Part shown: positions 32,288-41,843 of the stretch, in pieces
Layout: each line of letters starts with the position of its first letter
Numbering within the stretch: position 1 is the stretch's first letter
Assembly (NCBI RefSeq): GCF_918698085.1
Contig: NZ_CAKKLP010000003.1
Location: 1 to 64,000 of the forward strand
From: Chryseobacterium sp. Bi04
GTDB taxonomy: Bacteria > Bacteroidota > Bacteroidia > Flavobacteriales > Weeksellaceae
Length of the DNA: 64,000 nt
Reading direction: 5' to 3'
Position numbers and translations under genes: made by a program
Notes under the pieces: generated by a model
What the model saw: the letters and a program-made list of their open reading frames with translations, nothing else
Told to the model about the DNA's origin: nothing
Databases searched by the model: none

Positions 32288-33073
32288 ATGGAAACCAAAG
32301 AATCATACGCCGTTATTACAGGAGCCAGCCAGGGACTGGGAAAAGCATTTGCCGAAAATCTGGCCAGGAAAAATATCAATGTTATTCTGGTAAGTCTTCC
32401 CAATCAGAATTTAAAAGAGCTTACAGAAGAACTCGAAAAAAACTATCCTATAAAAGCCCATTATTATGAAGTAGACCTTTCCGTACATGATAATGTGATG
32501 AAACTTACAGCATGGCTTAATCAATCCTTTGACATTCATATCCTGATCAATAATGCAGGTCTTGGGGGAACCAAAAAATTTACAGAAGCCAGCTCAGACT
32601 ACATCAATACTATCCTTCAGGTGAATGTGGCTGCCACTTCACTTATTACCCATCAGCTTCTTCCTAATCTTTTAAGGCAGCCGAAAGCCTATATTTTAAA
32701 TGTTTCAAGCATGGCCGCTTTTTCCCCTATAGGGTTTAAAACAGTATATCCGGCTTCTAAAACCTTTATCCATTCCTTTTCCAGAGGCTTACATGAAGAG
32801 CTGAAAGATACCAATGTTTTTGTAAGCGTAGTGAATCCCGGAGCCATGAAAACCAATACGGATGTATGTAAACGGATTGAAAAACAAGGCTTTTTAGGAA
32901 GGCTGACCCTTTTAAACCCTGATAAAGTAGCTTCTTACTGTATTCACCAGTTATTTAAAAAAGATTCCGTAATTATGGTGAACCCAATCAGCTGGCTGAT
33001 CATGAGAATTTTACCGATATGGATAAAACTTCCGCTGATGACCCAGGCAATAAAAAGAGAAATCGAAGCATGA
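32288..33073 (+). CDS. SDR-family oxidoreductase (lipid-type short-chain dehydrogenase)
   Basis: A 261-residue protein: cofactor loop T-G-A-S-Q-G-L-G near residue 12, N-N-A-G, catalytic Ser in N-V-S-S-M-A and Y-P-A-S-K as the Tyr/Lys pair, then V-V-N-P-G-A-M-K-T. A hydrophobic segment near the C-terminus (S-W-L-I-M-R-I-L-P-I-W-I) points to membrane attachment, as in DltE/hydroxysteroid dehydrogenase-like SDRs that act on lipids. The start at 32288 follows the promoter box at normal distance. Its stop overlaps the start of the epimerase gene (ATGA), so the two are coupled. Confidence 0.9.
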   Translation: METKESYAVITGASQGLGKAFAENLARKNINVILVSLPNQNLKELTEELEKNYPIKAHYYEVDLSVHDNVMKLTAWLNQSFDIHILINNAGLGGTKKFTEASSDYINTILQVNVAATSLITHQLLPNLLRQPKAYILNVSSMAAFSPIGFKTVYPASKTFIHSFSRGLHEELKDTNVFVSVVNPGAMKTNTDVCKRIEKQGFLGRLTLLNPDKVASYCIHQLFKKDSVIMVNPISWLIMRILPIWIKLPLMTQAIKREIEA

Positions 33074-34041
33074 AAAAAATTTGTGTAACCGGAGCAACAG
33101 GGCTTCTGGGAACTAATGTTATCATTAAGTTATTACAAAATGGTTATTCTGTTACTGCTCTGGTGCGCAAGAAAAGCAGCTGGCTGGGCGAAGAAAACGA
33201 AAATCTGAAATTGGTGGAAACAGATCTTTCATCCGATATCTCATCACATCTCAGCAATACTGACTGTATCATTCATATTGCGGCAGAAACACGGCAGAAC
33301 CTCCTCAGCTATGAGGAGTATAAGAACGTGAATTATGACACCGTAGTGAACCTGTTTACCCATGCAGAGGTAATGGGAGTGAAAAAGTTTTTGTTTGTGA
33401 GTACAGCAAATACATTAGGATTTGGAAATACAGGCTTCTGGGGAAGTGAAAAATCCCCCCAGCTTTATCCTTTTACTTATTCTTTCTATGCTCAAAGTAA
33501 GCTGGCAGCGGAAGAGTATCTTTTACAGAACCGTAAAAATACAGAGGTTATCATTGTTAATCCAACTTTTATGATCGGAGCTTATGATAGCAAGCCAAGT
33601 TCCGGGAAAATAATCTTCTGGACCTGGAAAAAGAAACTGGTCTTTTATCCGAAAGGAGGGAAGAACTTTGTACATGTGGAAGATGCAGCCCACGGCATAT
33701 TAAATGCTATCGAAAATGGAAGAACTGGTGAAAAATACCTTTTAGCCAATGAAAACCTAAGCTACAGTGAATTTTTTAAGAAAGTAAACCGAATTACTGA
33801 TCAAAACCCAATTATGATAGCCATTCCCAATAGAATTTTGAGTCTCCTTGGATTGATTGGTGACGGTTTGAGAAAATTAAACATAAAAACAAGCATCAGC
33901 ACTTCCAATATGAAAGCCCTGCAGATTTGTAATTATTATTCTAACCAAAAATCGGTAAAGGAGCTGGGAATCAAATACCAATCTATTGATAAGGCAATCG
34001 AAGATGCTGTTCAGTATTTTATTAAAAACAATACGTATTGA
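33070..34041 (+). CDS. NAD-dependent epimerase/dehydratase (extended SDR)
   Basis: A 323-residue extended SDR. V-T-G-A-T-G-L-L-G binds NAD(P) at residues 6-14; D-T-D-like acidic residues after strand 2, S-T-A-N-T-L-G with the catalytic Ser/Thr, and Y-A-Q-S-K with Tyr/Lys complete the active site. It is close to the dihydroflavonol/hopanoid-associated reductase branch acting on sugars or lipids. The start at 33070 overlaps the preceding stop by 4 nt; an earlier ATG at 33019 would lie deep within the upstream gene. The pair may act on one lipid-like substrate, which is inference from coupling. Confidence 0.9.
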   Translation: MKKICVTGATGLLGTNVIIKLLQNGYSVTALVRKKSSWLGEENENLKLVETDLSSDISSHLSNTDCIIHIAAETRQNLLSYEEYKNVNYDTVVNLFTHAEVMGVKKFLFVSTANTLGFGNTGFWGSEKSPQLYPFTYSFYAQSKLAAEEYLLQNRKNTEVIIVNPTFMIGAYDSKPSSGKIIFWTWKKKLVFYPKGGKNFVHVEDAAHGILNAIENGRTGEKYLLANENLSYSEFFKKVNRITDQNPIMIAIPNRILSLLGLIGDGLRKLNIKTSISTSNMKALQICNYYSNQKSVKELGIKYQSIDKAIEDAVQYFIKNNTY

Positions 34042-34062
34042 CCTTCATTCCGTAAAAAAATA

Positions 34063-34090
34063 AAAAACCAGCTCTCAAAAGCTGGTTTTT
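34063..34090. terminator. Bidirectional terminator between the epimerase and lectin genes
   Basis: AAAAACCAGCT and AGCTGGTTTTT form an almost perfect stem with A and T tails on both sides, between convergent genes. Confidence 0.85.
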
Positions 34091-34096
34091 ATCAAA

Positions 34097-35638
34097 TTAT
34101 CTTGTTATTTTCTGAGTTACATTTTTGTTGGAAATAACACAGGCTTTGCTGCAGTTATTTGCACTTGAAATATTAACCTGTACGAGTGCCGGTAATGATC
34201 TGTATTCTTCCGTATTGTAAGGAGCTTCAGTACCATTGCTTCCACCCCCTTTAATATCATATTGTATTTGGGCAACCCCTGTAAATCCAATTGCAGGCCT
34301 GAAAGAAAGGGCTCCCGTAGTGGATGAATAGGTCCATGTCCCTTGACTGTTCGTATAAACACCGCCTGTTATATTAGGAATTACAGCGCCATTGCTATCC
34401 AAAAAACGGAATGAATTAAAATCAAGGTTGTTGTATGAAAGGGTTGGCGGATTTTGCCCGTTTGCTGAAGAATAAGCCGCATCATTAAGCAAAGGATAAT
34501 ACGTTGATTTTATCCCAGGACATCCCGCGAACAGATCATCTGTTACTTCAGCAGCATAAGGCCTGGTAACCCCTAAGTTTCTCAATAAATGGATGTTTTT
34601 AGCAGCTCCTGTAGAAGCGGCAAAACCAATTCTAAAGGTAGAAGGAGGTGATGTATCCAGCGTTCTTACCGTATTGTTGGATATGGTAGTCTCAGTATAT
34701 TTCAGAGAAGTTGGATAATAATAATTATCAATCACTTTTTCTTTCACAGTTCCATGCTGTATTTCCAGGGTTATATTGTAACCACCGGAAGGGTTGGGAA
34801 CTAATGTGACATAAGCTTTACGGAATCTTCCATCATTTTCATTGAGAGGAAAGGAAGTTCCACCACTTTCAATGCTGAATTGCTGAAGACCCGTGTTTTT
34901 AATACCAATAAACTTTCCTGTTGTAGTATCCAGATAAGCAGATCTGTTGCTGCTGGAAGGGGAGGCGTTGGTAGCTGTACTGTAAAGTAATGGATAGCCA
35001 TTATATCCCGCAGGCTCAGCCGACGACAGATATTGGTTTCCACGTTTACCTCTTAAAGAAATATTGCTTCGCCCATCGGCTAGTCCCACTCCAAAAATTC
35101 CATTTCTAACCCTTTCTCTCTGATTAAAGCTGGTTTTAAAATTTCCGTATTCATCCAGGCCTATTCCTAGATAAGCTCCTCTAAGCCCTTCCGTAGATTC
35201 ACCTCCACGTATAAAACTATATCCCAATCCTCCACCAAAATATCCGAGATTAAGTTGGGTTTTAGGGATAGATCCGTCTACCAAAAATATAGAGATGCCA
35301 TCCCCTCCGTTGGTATTTCCTCCATAAATGGCAAATTCAAATTCGAACTTGATTCCCTGATCACTTTTGAATATTTTATCAGCCAGGATTACCCCTCCTG
35401 AAATATTATTTACACTTCGGGTCAGTCGTAATCCGTCTGTAGTAAACGTAGCGTCATTCTGGACACCGCTTGTTGCTACTTTATAGGCTTCCTGAGGCTG
35501 CAACCCCTGCGTAAAGTTAACAAAATACGGATATCCGGTTCCCTGTTCATTCTGCGCCATGATATTTTGGGAGAAAATGAACAATGAAAAAGTGAGCAAA
35601 AATCTTTTGTATCTTACAATTGAGGTCCTTTTTATCAT
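34097..35638 (-). CDS. Secreted L-type lectin-like domain protein
   Basis: A 513-residue exported protein with a signal peptide ending in M-A-Q near residue 29. Residues 35-350 look like a bacterial legume-type lectin domain: F-E-F-E-F-A-I-Y-G-G, G-G-D-G-I-S-I-F-L-V-D-G and G-L-R-G-A-Y-L-G-I-G-L-D-E-Y-G-N-F. The last 150 residues contain a cadherin-like/Ig-like segment (T-G-V-A-Q-I-Q-Y-D-I-K-G). It probably binds a glycan at the cell surface. No classical gliding-type C-terminal sorting domain is obvious. Downstream of, and likely co-transcribed with, the 192-aa secreted protein gene. Confidence 0.82.
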   Translation of the reverse strand: MIKRTSIVRYKRFLLTFSLFIFSQNIMAQNEQGTGYPYFVNFTQGLQPQEAYKVATSGVQNDATFTTDGLRLTRSVNNISGGVILADKIFKSDQGIKFEFEFAIYGGNTNGGDGISIFLVDGSIPKTQLNLGYFGGGLGYSFIRGGESTEGLRGAYLGIGLDEYGNFKTSFNQRERVRNGIFGVGLADGRSNISLRGKRGNQYLSSAEPAGYNGYPLLYSTATNASPSSSNRSAYLDTTTGKFIGIKNTGLQQFSIESGGTSFPLNENDGRFRKAYVTLVPNPSGGYNITLEIQHGTVKEKVIDNYYYPTSLKYTETTISNNTVRTLDTSPPSTFRIGFAASTGAAKNIHLLRNLGVTRPYAAEVTDDLFAGCPGIKSTYYPLLNDAAYSSANGQNPPTLSYNNLDFNSFRFLDSNGAVIPNITGGVYTNSQGTWTYSSTTGALSFRPAIGFTGVAQIQYDIKGGGSNGTEAPYNTEEYRSLPALVQVNISSANNCSKACVISNKNVTQKITR

Positions 35639-35645
35639 AGCTCAA

Positions 35646-36224
35646 TTATTTGACAACAAAAACAATATTAATAAAAGAACAGTCTGTAGCCGCTGCTTTT
35701 ACATCATATTTCATGACACCGTCATCAGAAATACTAATATTACTGAATACATTAGGATCAGCATCCGTTACATAATAGTAAAGATCCTTGCTGGATGGGA
35801 AAAAAGGAATAGATACCGGAGCGCTGGTGCTCTTTGCCTTTGGAGATCCGAACTGAGTTTTATATAATGTATATAGGTCTTTAGTTCTACCAGCTGCTGT
35901 GGTAGAAGTATCAAAAGAAACACTAGGCATGTAAAACATTTTTACAGCATTATTGCTGATACATAACCAATCAGGACTGGAAGGTGTGCCTATATTTTGG
36001 CTTAAACATTTTTTATCGGTATCATAAATTAAAAGAGAATTCGCCGGATTGGAAATAGCATCCCTTTTTGCAGTAGTAAGCCTCGGAATCAACATTCCTT
36101 TATTTTGGCTATAGACATCTAAAATGGCACTTTGATCAGGATTAGAAGTATTAATCCCTACCTGGGCGAATGTAAAAGAGCTTAGTAAAAAAAATGAACT
36201 TTGTAAGAAAAAACGTTTCATCAT
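35646..36224 (-). CDS. Secreted protein of unknown function
   Basis: A 192-residue exported protein: signal peptide ending F-A-Q at about residue 21, then V-G-I-N-T-S-N-P and G-M-L-I-P-R-L-T-T, an opening shared by many Bacteroidota surface proteins with trimeric or tail-fibre-like repeats. The rest is not recognised. It ends 7 bp before the lectin-like gene on the same strand, so the two products may work together at the surface. Confidence 0.75.
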   Translation of the reverse strand: MMKRFFLQSSFFLLSSFTFAQVGINTSNPDQSAILDVYSQNKGMLIPRLTTAKRDAISNPANSLLIYDTDKKCLSQNIGTPSSPDWLCISNNAVKMFYMPSVSFDTSTTAAGRTKDLYTLYKTQFGSPKAKSTSAPVSIPFFPSSKDLYYYVTDADPNVFSNISISDDGVMKYDVKAAATDCSFINIVFVVK

Positions 36225-36999
36225 TAGTAAATTTATTTATGTTAATAATATTTAAGTTAACAACATGGATTGTTAAAAGCATCACTGTACTTTTAAATTA
36301 AAAATGGTTTTCGTTTTTTTTTAGTTTTCGGATAACGTATTGTTCCGCAGACAATATGTATAACAATTCCTTAGAATATATTATAGTCAAAGGTTAAGCA
36401 TGTAAACACAGATATTAACCACAATAATGACCTACAGTCTTCATTGTTAAATGTATTTTTTGCTATTGTTGATTTTGCTAAGAGAATTGAAAATAGGATT
36501 AGCAATAAGTCTACTATGTCGGACTTTTAATGGTATGTAAAATAATAATATTCATAATGCTTGTGTTTCTACAAAAGTACGAATAATTCATTTACATCAG
36601 TAAATTATTGTGATTAAAATTATATTAAATTATTTTTTTGGTTTAAATATTATTTTTTAATTAATTTTTTACTTATTATGCAATTGTTTGTGTTTTGTCT
36701 TTATTGCTATAAGAAATTAATAAACCAAAGTATTTTTTTAAATTATCGATTGGAATTTCACTCCGGAAATATAAACTTAAACATCTTGCAAAATGATCCG
36801 GAAATTTGAAGATAAAACAAGCCTCTGTTCTTGCAATATAAAAAAGCAGGTATTAATCACAAAGGAGACTATTGATGATGTAATACTAGATATTAGATAA
36901 TTAAGTGGTTGACTATCAGAGTGTTGTTTGGGAATCGAGCCTGTTTTATAAAGTTCCTTGTTTTTGAATATTTGAACTCTCAGGAGAATTTTGAAAATA
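36225..36999. other. Long AT-rich intergenic region
   Basis: About 775 bp with no recognisable gene, RNA or repeat. It must contain the promoter of the 35646-36224 gene on the minus strand, but no clear CAAAnnTA (complement of the -7 box) was found close to it. Confidence 0.5.
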
Positions 37000-37359
37000 T
37001 TATCTGCTGAGATTTTCTAATGCCTCTTCCAGCATGACAACAAAATTGATATGTTTTGTCTTATTGCTTTCAAAAATAAAATCTTTCATACTCTGGCTTT
37101 GGTATTGGTTGAAATCTCCAACTATGGCCAGTCCGATACGATAGTTTGAGAATTTCTGCAGTATTTCACCTGCCATTTTTGTTTTCAGATCAAAAAAATC
37201 AGGAGTAATGTTTTTTTCATACAGAATTACTTTATCGAATCCCTGATAATAAATATTGCCCATGAGATCCAATCCATCCTCTGCAGATTGAATGAGCATG
37301 TCATCAGAAATTATTTCCGCTATTTTTATATTGTTGACCGTATGGGATTTGATTAACAT
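37000..37359 (-). CDS. DUF4180 domain protein
   Basis: A 119-residue cytoplasmic protein covering the whole DUF4180 family length, with I-A-E-I-I-S-D near the start, D-L-M-G-N-I-Y-Y-Q-G-F-D-K-V, and D-F-F-D-L-K-T-x-M-A-G-E-I-L-Q-K-F-S-N-Y in the middle. This family is common in Bacteroidota and Firmicutes and has no known function. Single gene with its own promoter. Confidence 0.88.
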   Translation of the reverse strand: MLIKSHTVNNIKIAEIISDDMLIQSAEDGLDLMGNIYYQGFDKVILYEKNITPDFFDLKTKMAGEILQKFSNYRIGLAIVGDFNQYQSQSMKDFIFESNKTKHINFVVMLEEALENLSR

Positions 37360-37377
37360 AGCTATTCTTTATAATAT

Positions 37378-37385
37378 CAAAGATA
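37378..37385 (-). promoter_or_regulatory. -7 box of the DUF4180 gene
   Basis: On the minus strand TATCTTTG, 18 nt before the ATG. Confidence 0.6.
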
Positions 37386-37433
37386 ATGAATAAGGAAATT
37401 TTCATGGGTTATACTTTATGGAAGTAAATGTAC

Positions 37434-38369
37434 CTATTTCCTTCCATAGATAAACCTGTCATTGTCAGACAAATCCTTCAATAGCTCTGCCTTGGAAAAG
37501 TCACTATACAATGCCAGGGTTTCCGGACCCAGCTTCTGATTGATTTCTAAAAATAAAAGACCGTGATCATTCAAATGTTTTTTACAGTCTGCTGCAATTT
37601 TTCTGTAAAAGACCAGCGCATCAGAAGTAGGAGAGAAAAGGGCCATTTTAGGTTCAAATTCTTTTACTGAATCTGCAATTTCAACCTCTTCCTCTATTCC
37701 TATATAAGGAGGATTGGAGATGATAATATCATAACATTCATTAGGCTCAAAACCAAGATAATCAGCGTGTATGAAATTGATATTCAGCTGATGGTACTCT
37801 GCATTTTTTTGAGCAGTAGACAATGCTTTTTCAGAAAAATCTACCGATGAAACTTCAGCATCAGGAAAGTGCTTTTTTAATACCAGAGGAATGACGCCAC
37901 TTCCTGTTCCGATATCCAGAATTTTTAATGCTGTAGTTTTCTTTTTTTCAGCACTGGAGGCATGCCGGGTTTCTTCAGTCCATTTACTGTCCAACCCTTC
38001 AGACCTTATATCTCTATACCTTGCATTGGAAATGTATTGTTGAATCTCAGGAATAGCAATTTCGAGCATTTCCTCCGTTTCAGGGCGGGGAATCAGTACA
38101 TTTTCGTCTACAAAGAATTTCATTCCGTAAAACTCTGTTTCCCCTAAAATCTGCTGATAAGGCCGTCCGGTCTTCAGCTCAGATACTAAGCTGGAAAGTT
38201 GGTTTTCATCTTCCATTAAAAGCTCCTGTTCAGAAAATCTTCTTTGCTGAAAATGATCAAAGCCTACAATTTTATGAATAAATAACGAGGATAAAAAAGC
38301 ACTTTCCGACTCAGTATAAAGGTCGGAAAGTGTTTCTTTGAAATATTTTTTAAAAGCTGAAATTGTCAT
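37434..38369 (-). CDS. prmC: Peptide chain release factor N5-glutamine methyltransferase
   Basis: A 311-residue SAM-dependent enzyme that methylates the GGQ glutamine of release factors. Seen: N-terminal helical domain, I-P-R-P-E-T-E-E near residue 94, L-D-I-G-T-G-S-G-V for SAM, and the signature I-I-S-N-P-P-Y-I. Between the N-terminal domain and the SAM motif there is an extra polar stretch of about 30 residues (R-Y-R-D-I-R-S-E-G-L then A-S-S-A-E-K-K-K). It makes this copy longer than the roughly 280 residues usual. Starts immediately after the yaaA stop codon, so the two are co-transcribed. Confidence 0.93.
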   Translation of the reverse strand: MTISAFKKYFKETLSDLYTESESAFLSSLFIHKIVGFDHFQQRRFSEQELLMEDENQLSSLVSELKTGRPYQQILGETEFYGMKFFVDENVLIPRPETEEMLEIAIPEIQQYISNARYRDIRSEGLDSKWTEETRHASSAEKKKTTALKILDIGTGSGVIPLVLKKHFPDAEVSSVDFSEKALSTAQKNAEYHQLNINFIHADYLGFEPNECYDIIISNPPYIGIEEEVEIADSVKEFEPKMALFSPTSDALVFYRKIAADCKKHLNDHGLLFLEINQKLGPETLALYSDFSKAELLKDLSDNDRFIYGRK

Positions 38370-39128
38370 CTATCTTGTAAAAACCAGTTTTGTATCTGTA
38401 GATTTATCTTCGTCAATTCTGTAACCTTCATAATTGAAAGCCTTTACATCATTGAGCGTTTTGGCATTCGTTTCTGCGCAGAACCTCACAACAAGACCTC
38501 TTGCATGCTTGGTGTATACTACTATTGTTTTGAGCTTACCGTCTTTCAATTCATAGAAATCAAAATCAATCACGGTGTGATTTAATTTTTTTCTGTCAAT
38601 CACCTTTCCATATTCATTGCTGGCAAGATGAAGCAGAACTTCTCCTTTTTTCATTTCAGAATTCAGCTGCGCTGTAATTTTTTCTCTCCAGAATTCATAC
38701 AGGTTTTTATACTCTTCGAACGCAAAAGGGCGCCCCATTTCAAGCCTGTAAAGCATTACCTTATCAGAAGGTTTCAAAAGACCATATAATCCGGAAAGCA
38801 TTCTATGATTTTTTTGCAGATACTCTATAGAAGCCTTATCAAGGGTTTTAGCATCTAAACCTCTGTATACTTCACCTGTGAAAGCAAACAGGGCAGGTGC
38901 AGACTCTTTGGCGGTAGGCTTTGATTTCCATCTTTGATTTCTTTCCCAGTTTTCATCAGCCAGCTTGGTTGATATTTCCATTAATTCAGAAAGATATTTT
39001 GGTGATTTTTCTTTTAAATAAGACTGTATAAGTGCTGCATCTTCAATGAATCTTGGAGTAGAAGATCTCAACAGGTCTGTTGAATTTTCTATATTCATTA
39101 ATTTGGCAGGCGATGTTACAATTTTCAT
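38370..39128 (-). CDS. yaaA: Peroxide stress protein YaaA
   Basis: A 252-residue cytoplasmic protein. Family signatures are S-P-A-K-L-M at residues 6-11, P-A-L-F-A-F-T-G-E-V-Y-R-G-L-D-A near 80-95, L-Y-G-L-L-K-P, R-L-E-M-G-R-P and L-A-S-N-E-Y. YaaA lowers free iron and protects DNA during peroxide stress in Escherichia coli. Upstream partner of prmC in a two-gene unit, with zero intergenic distance. Confidence 0.95.
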   Translation of the reverse strand: MKIVTSPAKLMNIENSTDLLRSSTPRFIEDAALIQSYLKEKSPKYLSELMEISTKLADENWERNQRWKSKPTAKESAPALFAFTGEVYRGLDAKTLDKASIEYLQKNHRMLSGLYGLLKPSDKVMLYRLEMGRPFAFEEYKNLYEFWREKITAQLNSEMKKGEVLLHLASNEYGKVIDRKKLNHTVIDFDFYELKDGKLKTIVVYTKHARGLVVRFCAETNAKTLNDVKAFNYEGYRIDEDKSTDTKLVFTR

Positions 39129-39378
39129 AATGTTAAAATACAGATAAGTTTTTTGAATCCATAAAATTCAGAACCATCACAGAAATAAAGGTAAGCATGC
39201 AATGGCATTGAACAGGATGTTAAAGTTTTGAATGTTATTTTTTACAATAGGTCAAAAATTTTCAATAGTGGCAGAGAAAGAATAGGTAAATCATAAGCAA
39301 CTGGAAGACAAAAAATGCAAATGTAGCCGGATGCTTATAGGCTATGCTGTTGAAACGCTATATCTCAGGTGAACCTGA

Positions 39379-39990
39379 TTATATTATTCCTTTTCCCTGG
39401 CGGATGATTTCCGGTTCTCCCGAAGTAAGATCTACAATGGTAGAAGCTACATTATCACCATATCCCGAATCAATGACAATGTCTACAAGATGATCATATT
39501 TCTCAGCAATCAGTTCAGGATCTGTAGAATACTCAATAATTTCATCATCATCTCTTATGGATGTTGAAGCAATTGGATGTCCCAGTTTTTCAACGATAAG
39601 CTGCGGAATAGGATGATCCGGAACACGGATACCAATTGTTTTGTGTCCTTTATAAGCTAACGGCAAACTTTTATTAGCTTCAAGGATAAATGTAAAAGGT
39701 CCCGGCAGATGACTTTTCAGAAATCTGAATATCGAGGTGTCGATAGGTCTCGTAAAGTCAGAAAGATGGCTGAGATCGTTACATATAATTGAAAATTTTG
39801 CTTTTTCCAGCTTTATTTTTTTCAATTGAGCCAGTTTTTCCATGGCTTTTATATCAAAAATGTTACAGCCTAACGCATAAATTGTATCCGAAGGGTATAT
39901 AATAAGCCCTCCGTTATTGAGTGTTTTAATAACCTCGTTTACAAGATTTTCCTGAGGATTGTCCGGGTATATTTTTAGTATTTTTGCCAT
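39379..39990 (-). CDS. L-threonylcarbamoyladenylate synthase (Sua5/YciO/YrdC family)
   Basis: A 203-residue enzyme that makes threonylcarbamoyl-AMP for the t6A37 modification of tRNAs, or a YciO-like relative. Seen: G-G-L-I-I-Y-P-S-D-T-I-Y-A-L-G, the K-R/K-K-I dipeptide region, P-G-P-F-T-F-I-L-E, I-G-I-R-V-P-D-H-P and S-T-I-V-D-L-T. The P-S-D-T variant (rather than P-T-D-T) and the lack of a second domain fit the YciO-type single-domain form. The ATG at 39990 is only 4 nt past the promoter box, suggesting a leaderless transcript; the ATG at 40005 falls upstream of the box and is excluded. Confidence 0.88.
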   Translation of the reverse strand: MAKILKIYPDNPQENLVNEVIKTLNNGGLIIYPSDTIYALGCNIFDIKAMEKLAQLKKIKLEKAKFSIICNDLSHLSDFTRPIDTSIFRFLKSHLPGPFTFILEANKSLPLAYKGHKTIGIRVPDHPIPQLIVEKLGHPIASTSIRDDDEIIEYSTDPELIAEKYDHLVDIVIDSGYGDNVASTIVDLTSGEPEIIRQGKGII

Positions 39991-39994
39991 AAAA

Positions 39995-40002
39995 CAAAGA
40001 TA
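39995..40002 (-). promoter_or_regulatory. -7 box of the Sua5/YrdC gene
   Basis: On the minus strand TATCTTTG followed by TTTT and the ATG. The start of transcription should fall at or next to the start codon. Confidence 0.55.
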
Positions 40003-40072
40003 CAAATAATAAAATAGTTTTCATAAAAGTCCCTTATTTAAAAGAAAAATTAGGATTTTTAAAAAAAAGTCG

Positions 40073-40080
40073 TACATTTG
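40073..40080 (+). promoter_or_regulatory. -7 box of the tRNA array
   Basis: TACATTTG fits TAnnTTTG, 11 nt before the first tRNA base. Confidence 0.6.
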
Positions 40081-40091
40081 CAATCCAATAT

Positions 40092-40164
<73 letters not shown>

Positions 40165-40203
40165 CTAAGTTAAGTGCTTTCGGTAAGCACTCTAAAAATA
40201 CAC

Positions 40204-40276
<73 letters not shown>

Positions 40277-40315
40277 CTAAGTTAAGTGCTTTCGGTAAGC
40301 ACTCTAAAAATACAC

Positions 40316-40388
<73 letters not shown>

Positions 40389-40427
40389 CTAAGCTAAGTG
40401 CTTTCGGTAAGCACTCTAAAAATACAC

Positions 40428-40500
<73 letters not shown>

Positions 40501-40538
40501 CTAAGTAAGTGCTTTCGGTAGGCACTCTAAAAATACAC

Positions 40539-40611
<73 letters not shown>

Positions 40612-40618
40612 CTCAATG

Positions 40619-40649
40619 AGAGAAGCAATACGTACTGCTTCTCTTTTTT
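40619..40649 (+). terminator. Terminator of the tRNA array
   Basis: AGAGAAGCA and TGCTTCTCT form a 9-bp stem with an 8-nt loop, then five to six T. Confidence 0.9.
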
Positions 40650-40727
40650 ATGTGTGAAAATGAATGGTTACTCTAAAAGACGGAGGATCGGAGGATCAGG
40701 GATCAGTCTCAAAAGTTGGGGTCAGAT

Positions 40728-41000
40728 TATCAAAAATTGAGTCACAAAAGCTGAGTGAAACGTTATAAACACTTTAGTTTATTTTAAGTTTAAACTGATT
40801 GAAAATAAAAAGTACACGTAAGCAAAAAATCTTTGATTTTTTTAAAACTTACGTGAGCTTTAGTGAGCTTATTTTCACAGCTTTATAAACTTAAGTGTTC
40901 AAAAAACTTTGTGACTTTTGACTGCGTCGAAATAACATTCATCGACTGAAAGGAGATAATCTTCCATTTGTGGTCAAAATAAAAAATGTAAACAAGTTCA
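40728..41000 (+). repeat. Dispersed foldback repeat, copy B
   Basis: The most complete copy. Inverted arms include AGTCACAAAAG with CTTTGTGACT, AACACTTTAGTTTA with TAAACTTAAGTGTT, GAAAATAA with TTATTTTC, and ACGTAAG with CTTACGT, nested around a T-rich centre at about 40835. It lies between the tRNA array and the disrupted GLPGLI gene. No coding capacity. Confidence 0.78.
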
Positions 41001-41035
41001 ATATCCAAATAAAAATAAATTGAGATGTTTATTTT

Positions 41036-41843
41036 TTAATTTAATTCAATTGGATTATTATCATGTATTTTACTTTCTTTTATTTTAACATCTAAATTTT
41101 TTAGAAAATTTTGCTTTTCTTCATTGCTTTTAAAAATAATATCGCCAGTAAAAGCTTCATCCCTATATCTTTCCAAAGGACTCTTTTTAGATATCTCTTT
41201 ATACTCATTTAAAGTAATTTGTTTTGCATCTTTATAAGTGTCATCATTTAAAACAACGTAATTAGATTTTTGTTTTTCTACAGATATAATTTCAAATGAA
41301 TGAGTGTTTGTTTTATCATATACTTTTAGAATTAGCCGCGGGTAAACCACAAAATTTATAAGGTCCATCGGAAACTGGAAGTTCTGTAGTAAACCAGGCG
41401 TTCCATTCTCTTCCGGCAAAAATAGCGGTTGCTTTTTGAGTTGTGTACTCTAATATTTTTTCTTTTTCATCCGAAATTTTCCAATCTATTTTCCTGTCAT
41501 CTTTAACTTTAAAAACAGTGTTTGGCATATGATTAGGAGTGTAAAAGTATACTATGCCATCGCTATTTTTTTCAACTACATATTTTATTTTCATTGAGGC
41601 GTCTGGAAACAGCATAACACCTTTTTTAGACATTACTGCCATAGTGGAGTCAGATATAATATGCTTTAGCCCGGTGAAAATAGACTGCTTTTCTTTGTTA
41701 TTAAAGTCTAAAACTACAATTTCATCAGTGATGATGCCTCTTTTTAAAGTATCTGTCACAAATTTATAGTTATAGGTCAATCTAATATTCTGAGAAAAAT
41801 ATATAGAAGGTAGAAAAAAACAAAAAAGAAGTAAATTTTTCAT
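41036..41843 (-). pseudogene. GLPGLI-family protein gene, frameshifted at the GLPGLI motif
   Basis: The first 170 codons, from the ATG at 41843, encode a signal peptide (ending Y-F-S-Q) and the conserved family body with A-T-I-F-A-G-R-E-W-N-A-W-F-T-T and D-G-P-Y-K-F-C-G-L-P. There four bases (GCGG) stand where three are expected, the frame shifts, and the first frame ends nine codons later. The other frame continues with L-I-L-K-V-Y-D-K-T-N-T-H-S-F-E and runs to 41036, ending N-N-P-I-E-L-N like the intact homologues at 51525 and 53228. The extra base lies within 41336-41339. Either a pseudogene or a sequencing error. Confidence 0.85.

Noticed and set aside
41036..41419. A separate 127-aa gene beginning M-P-E-E-N-G
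   Set aside because: It is the second half of the GLPGLI gene in the shifted frame; its first 35 codons are the wrong reading of conserved family sequence.
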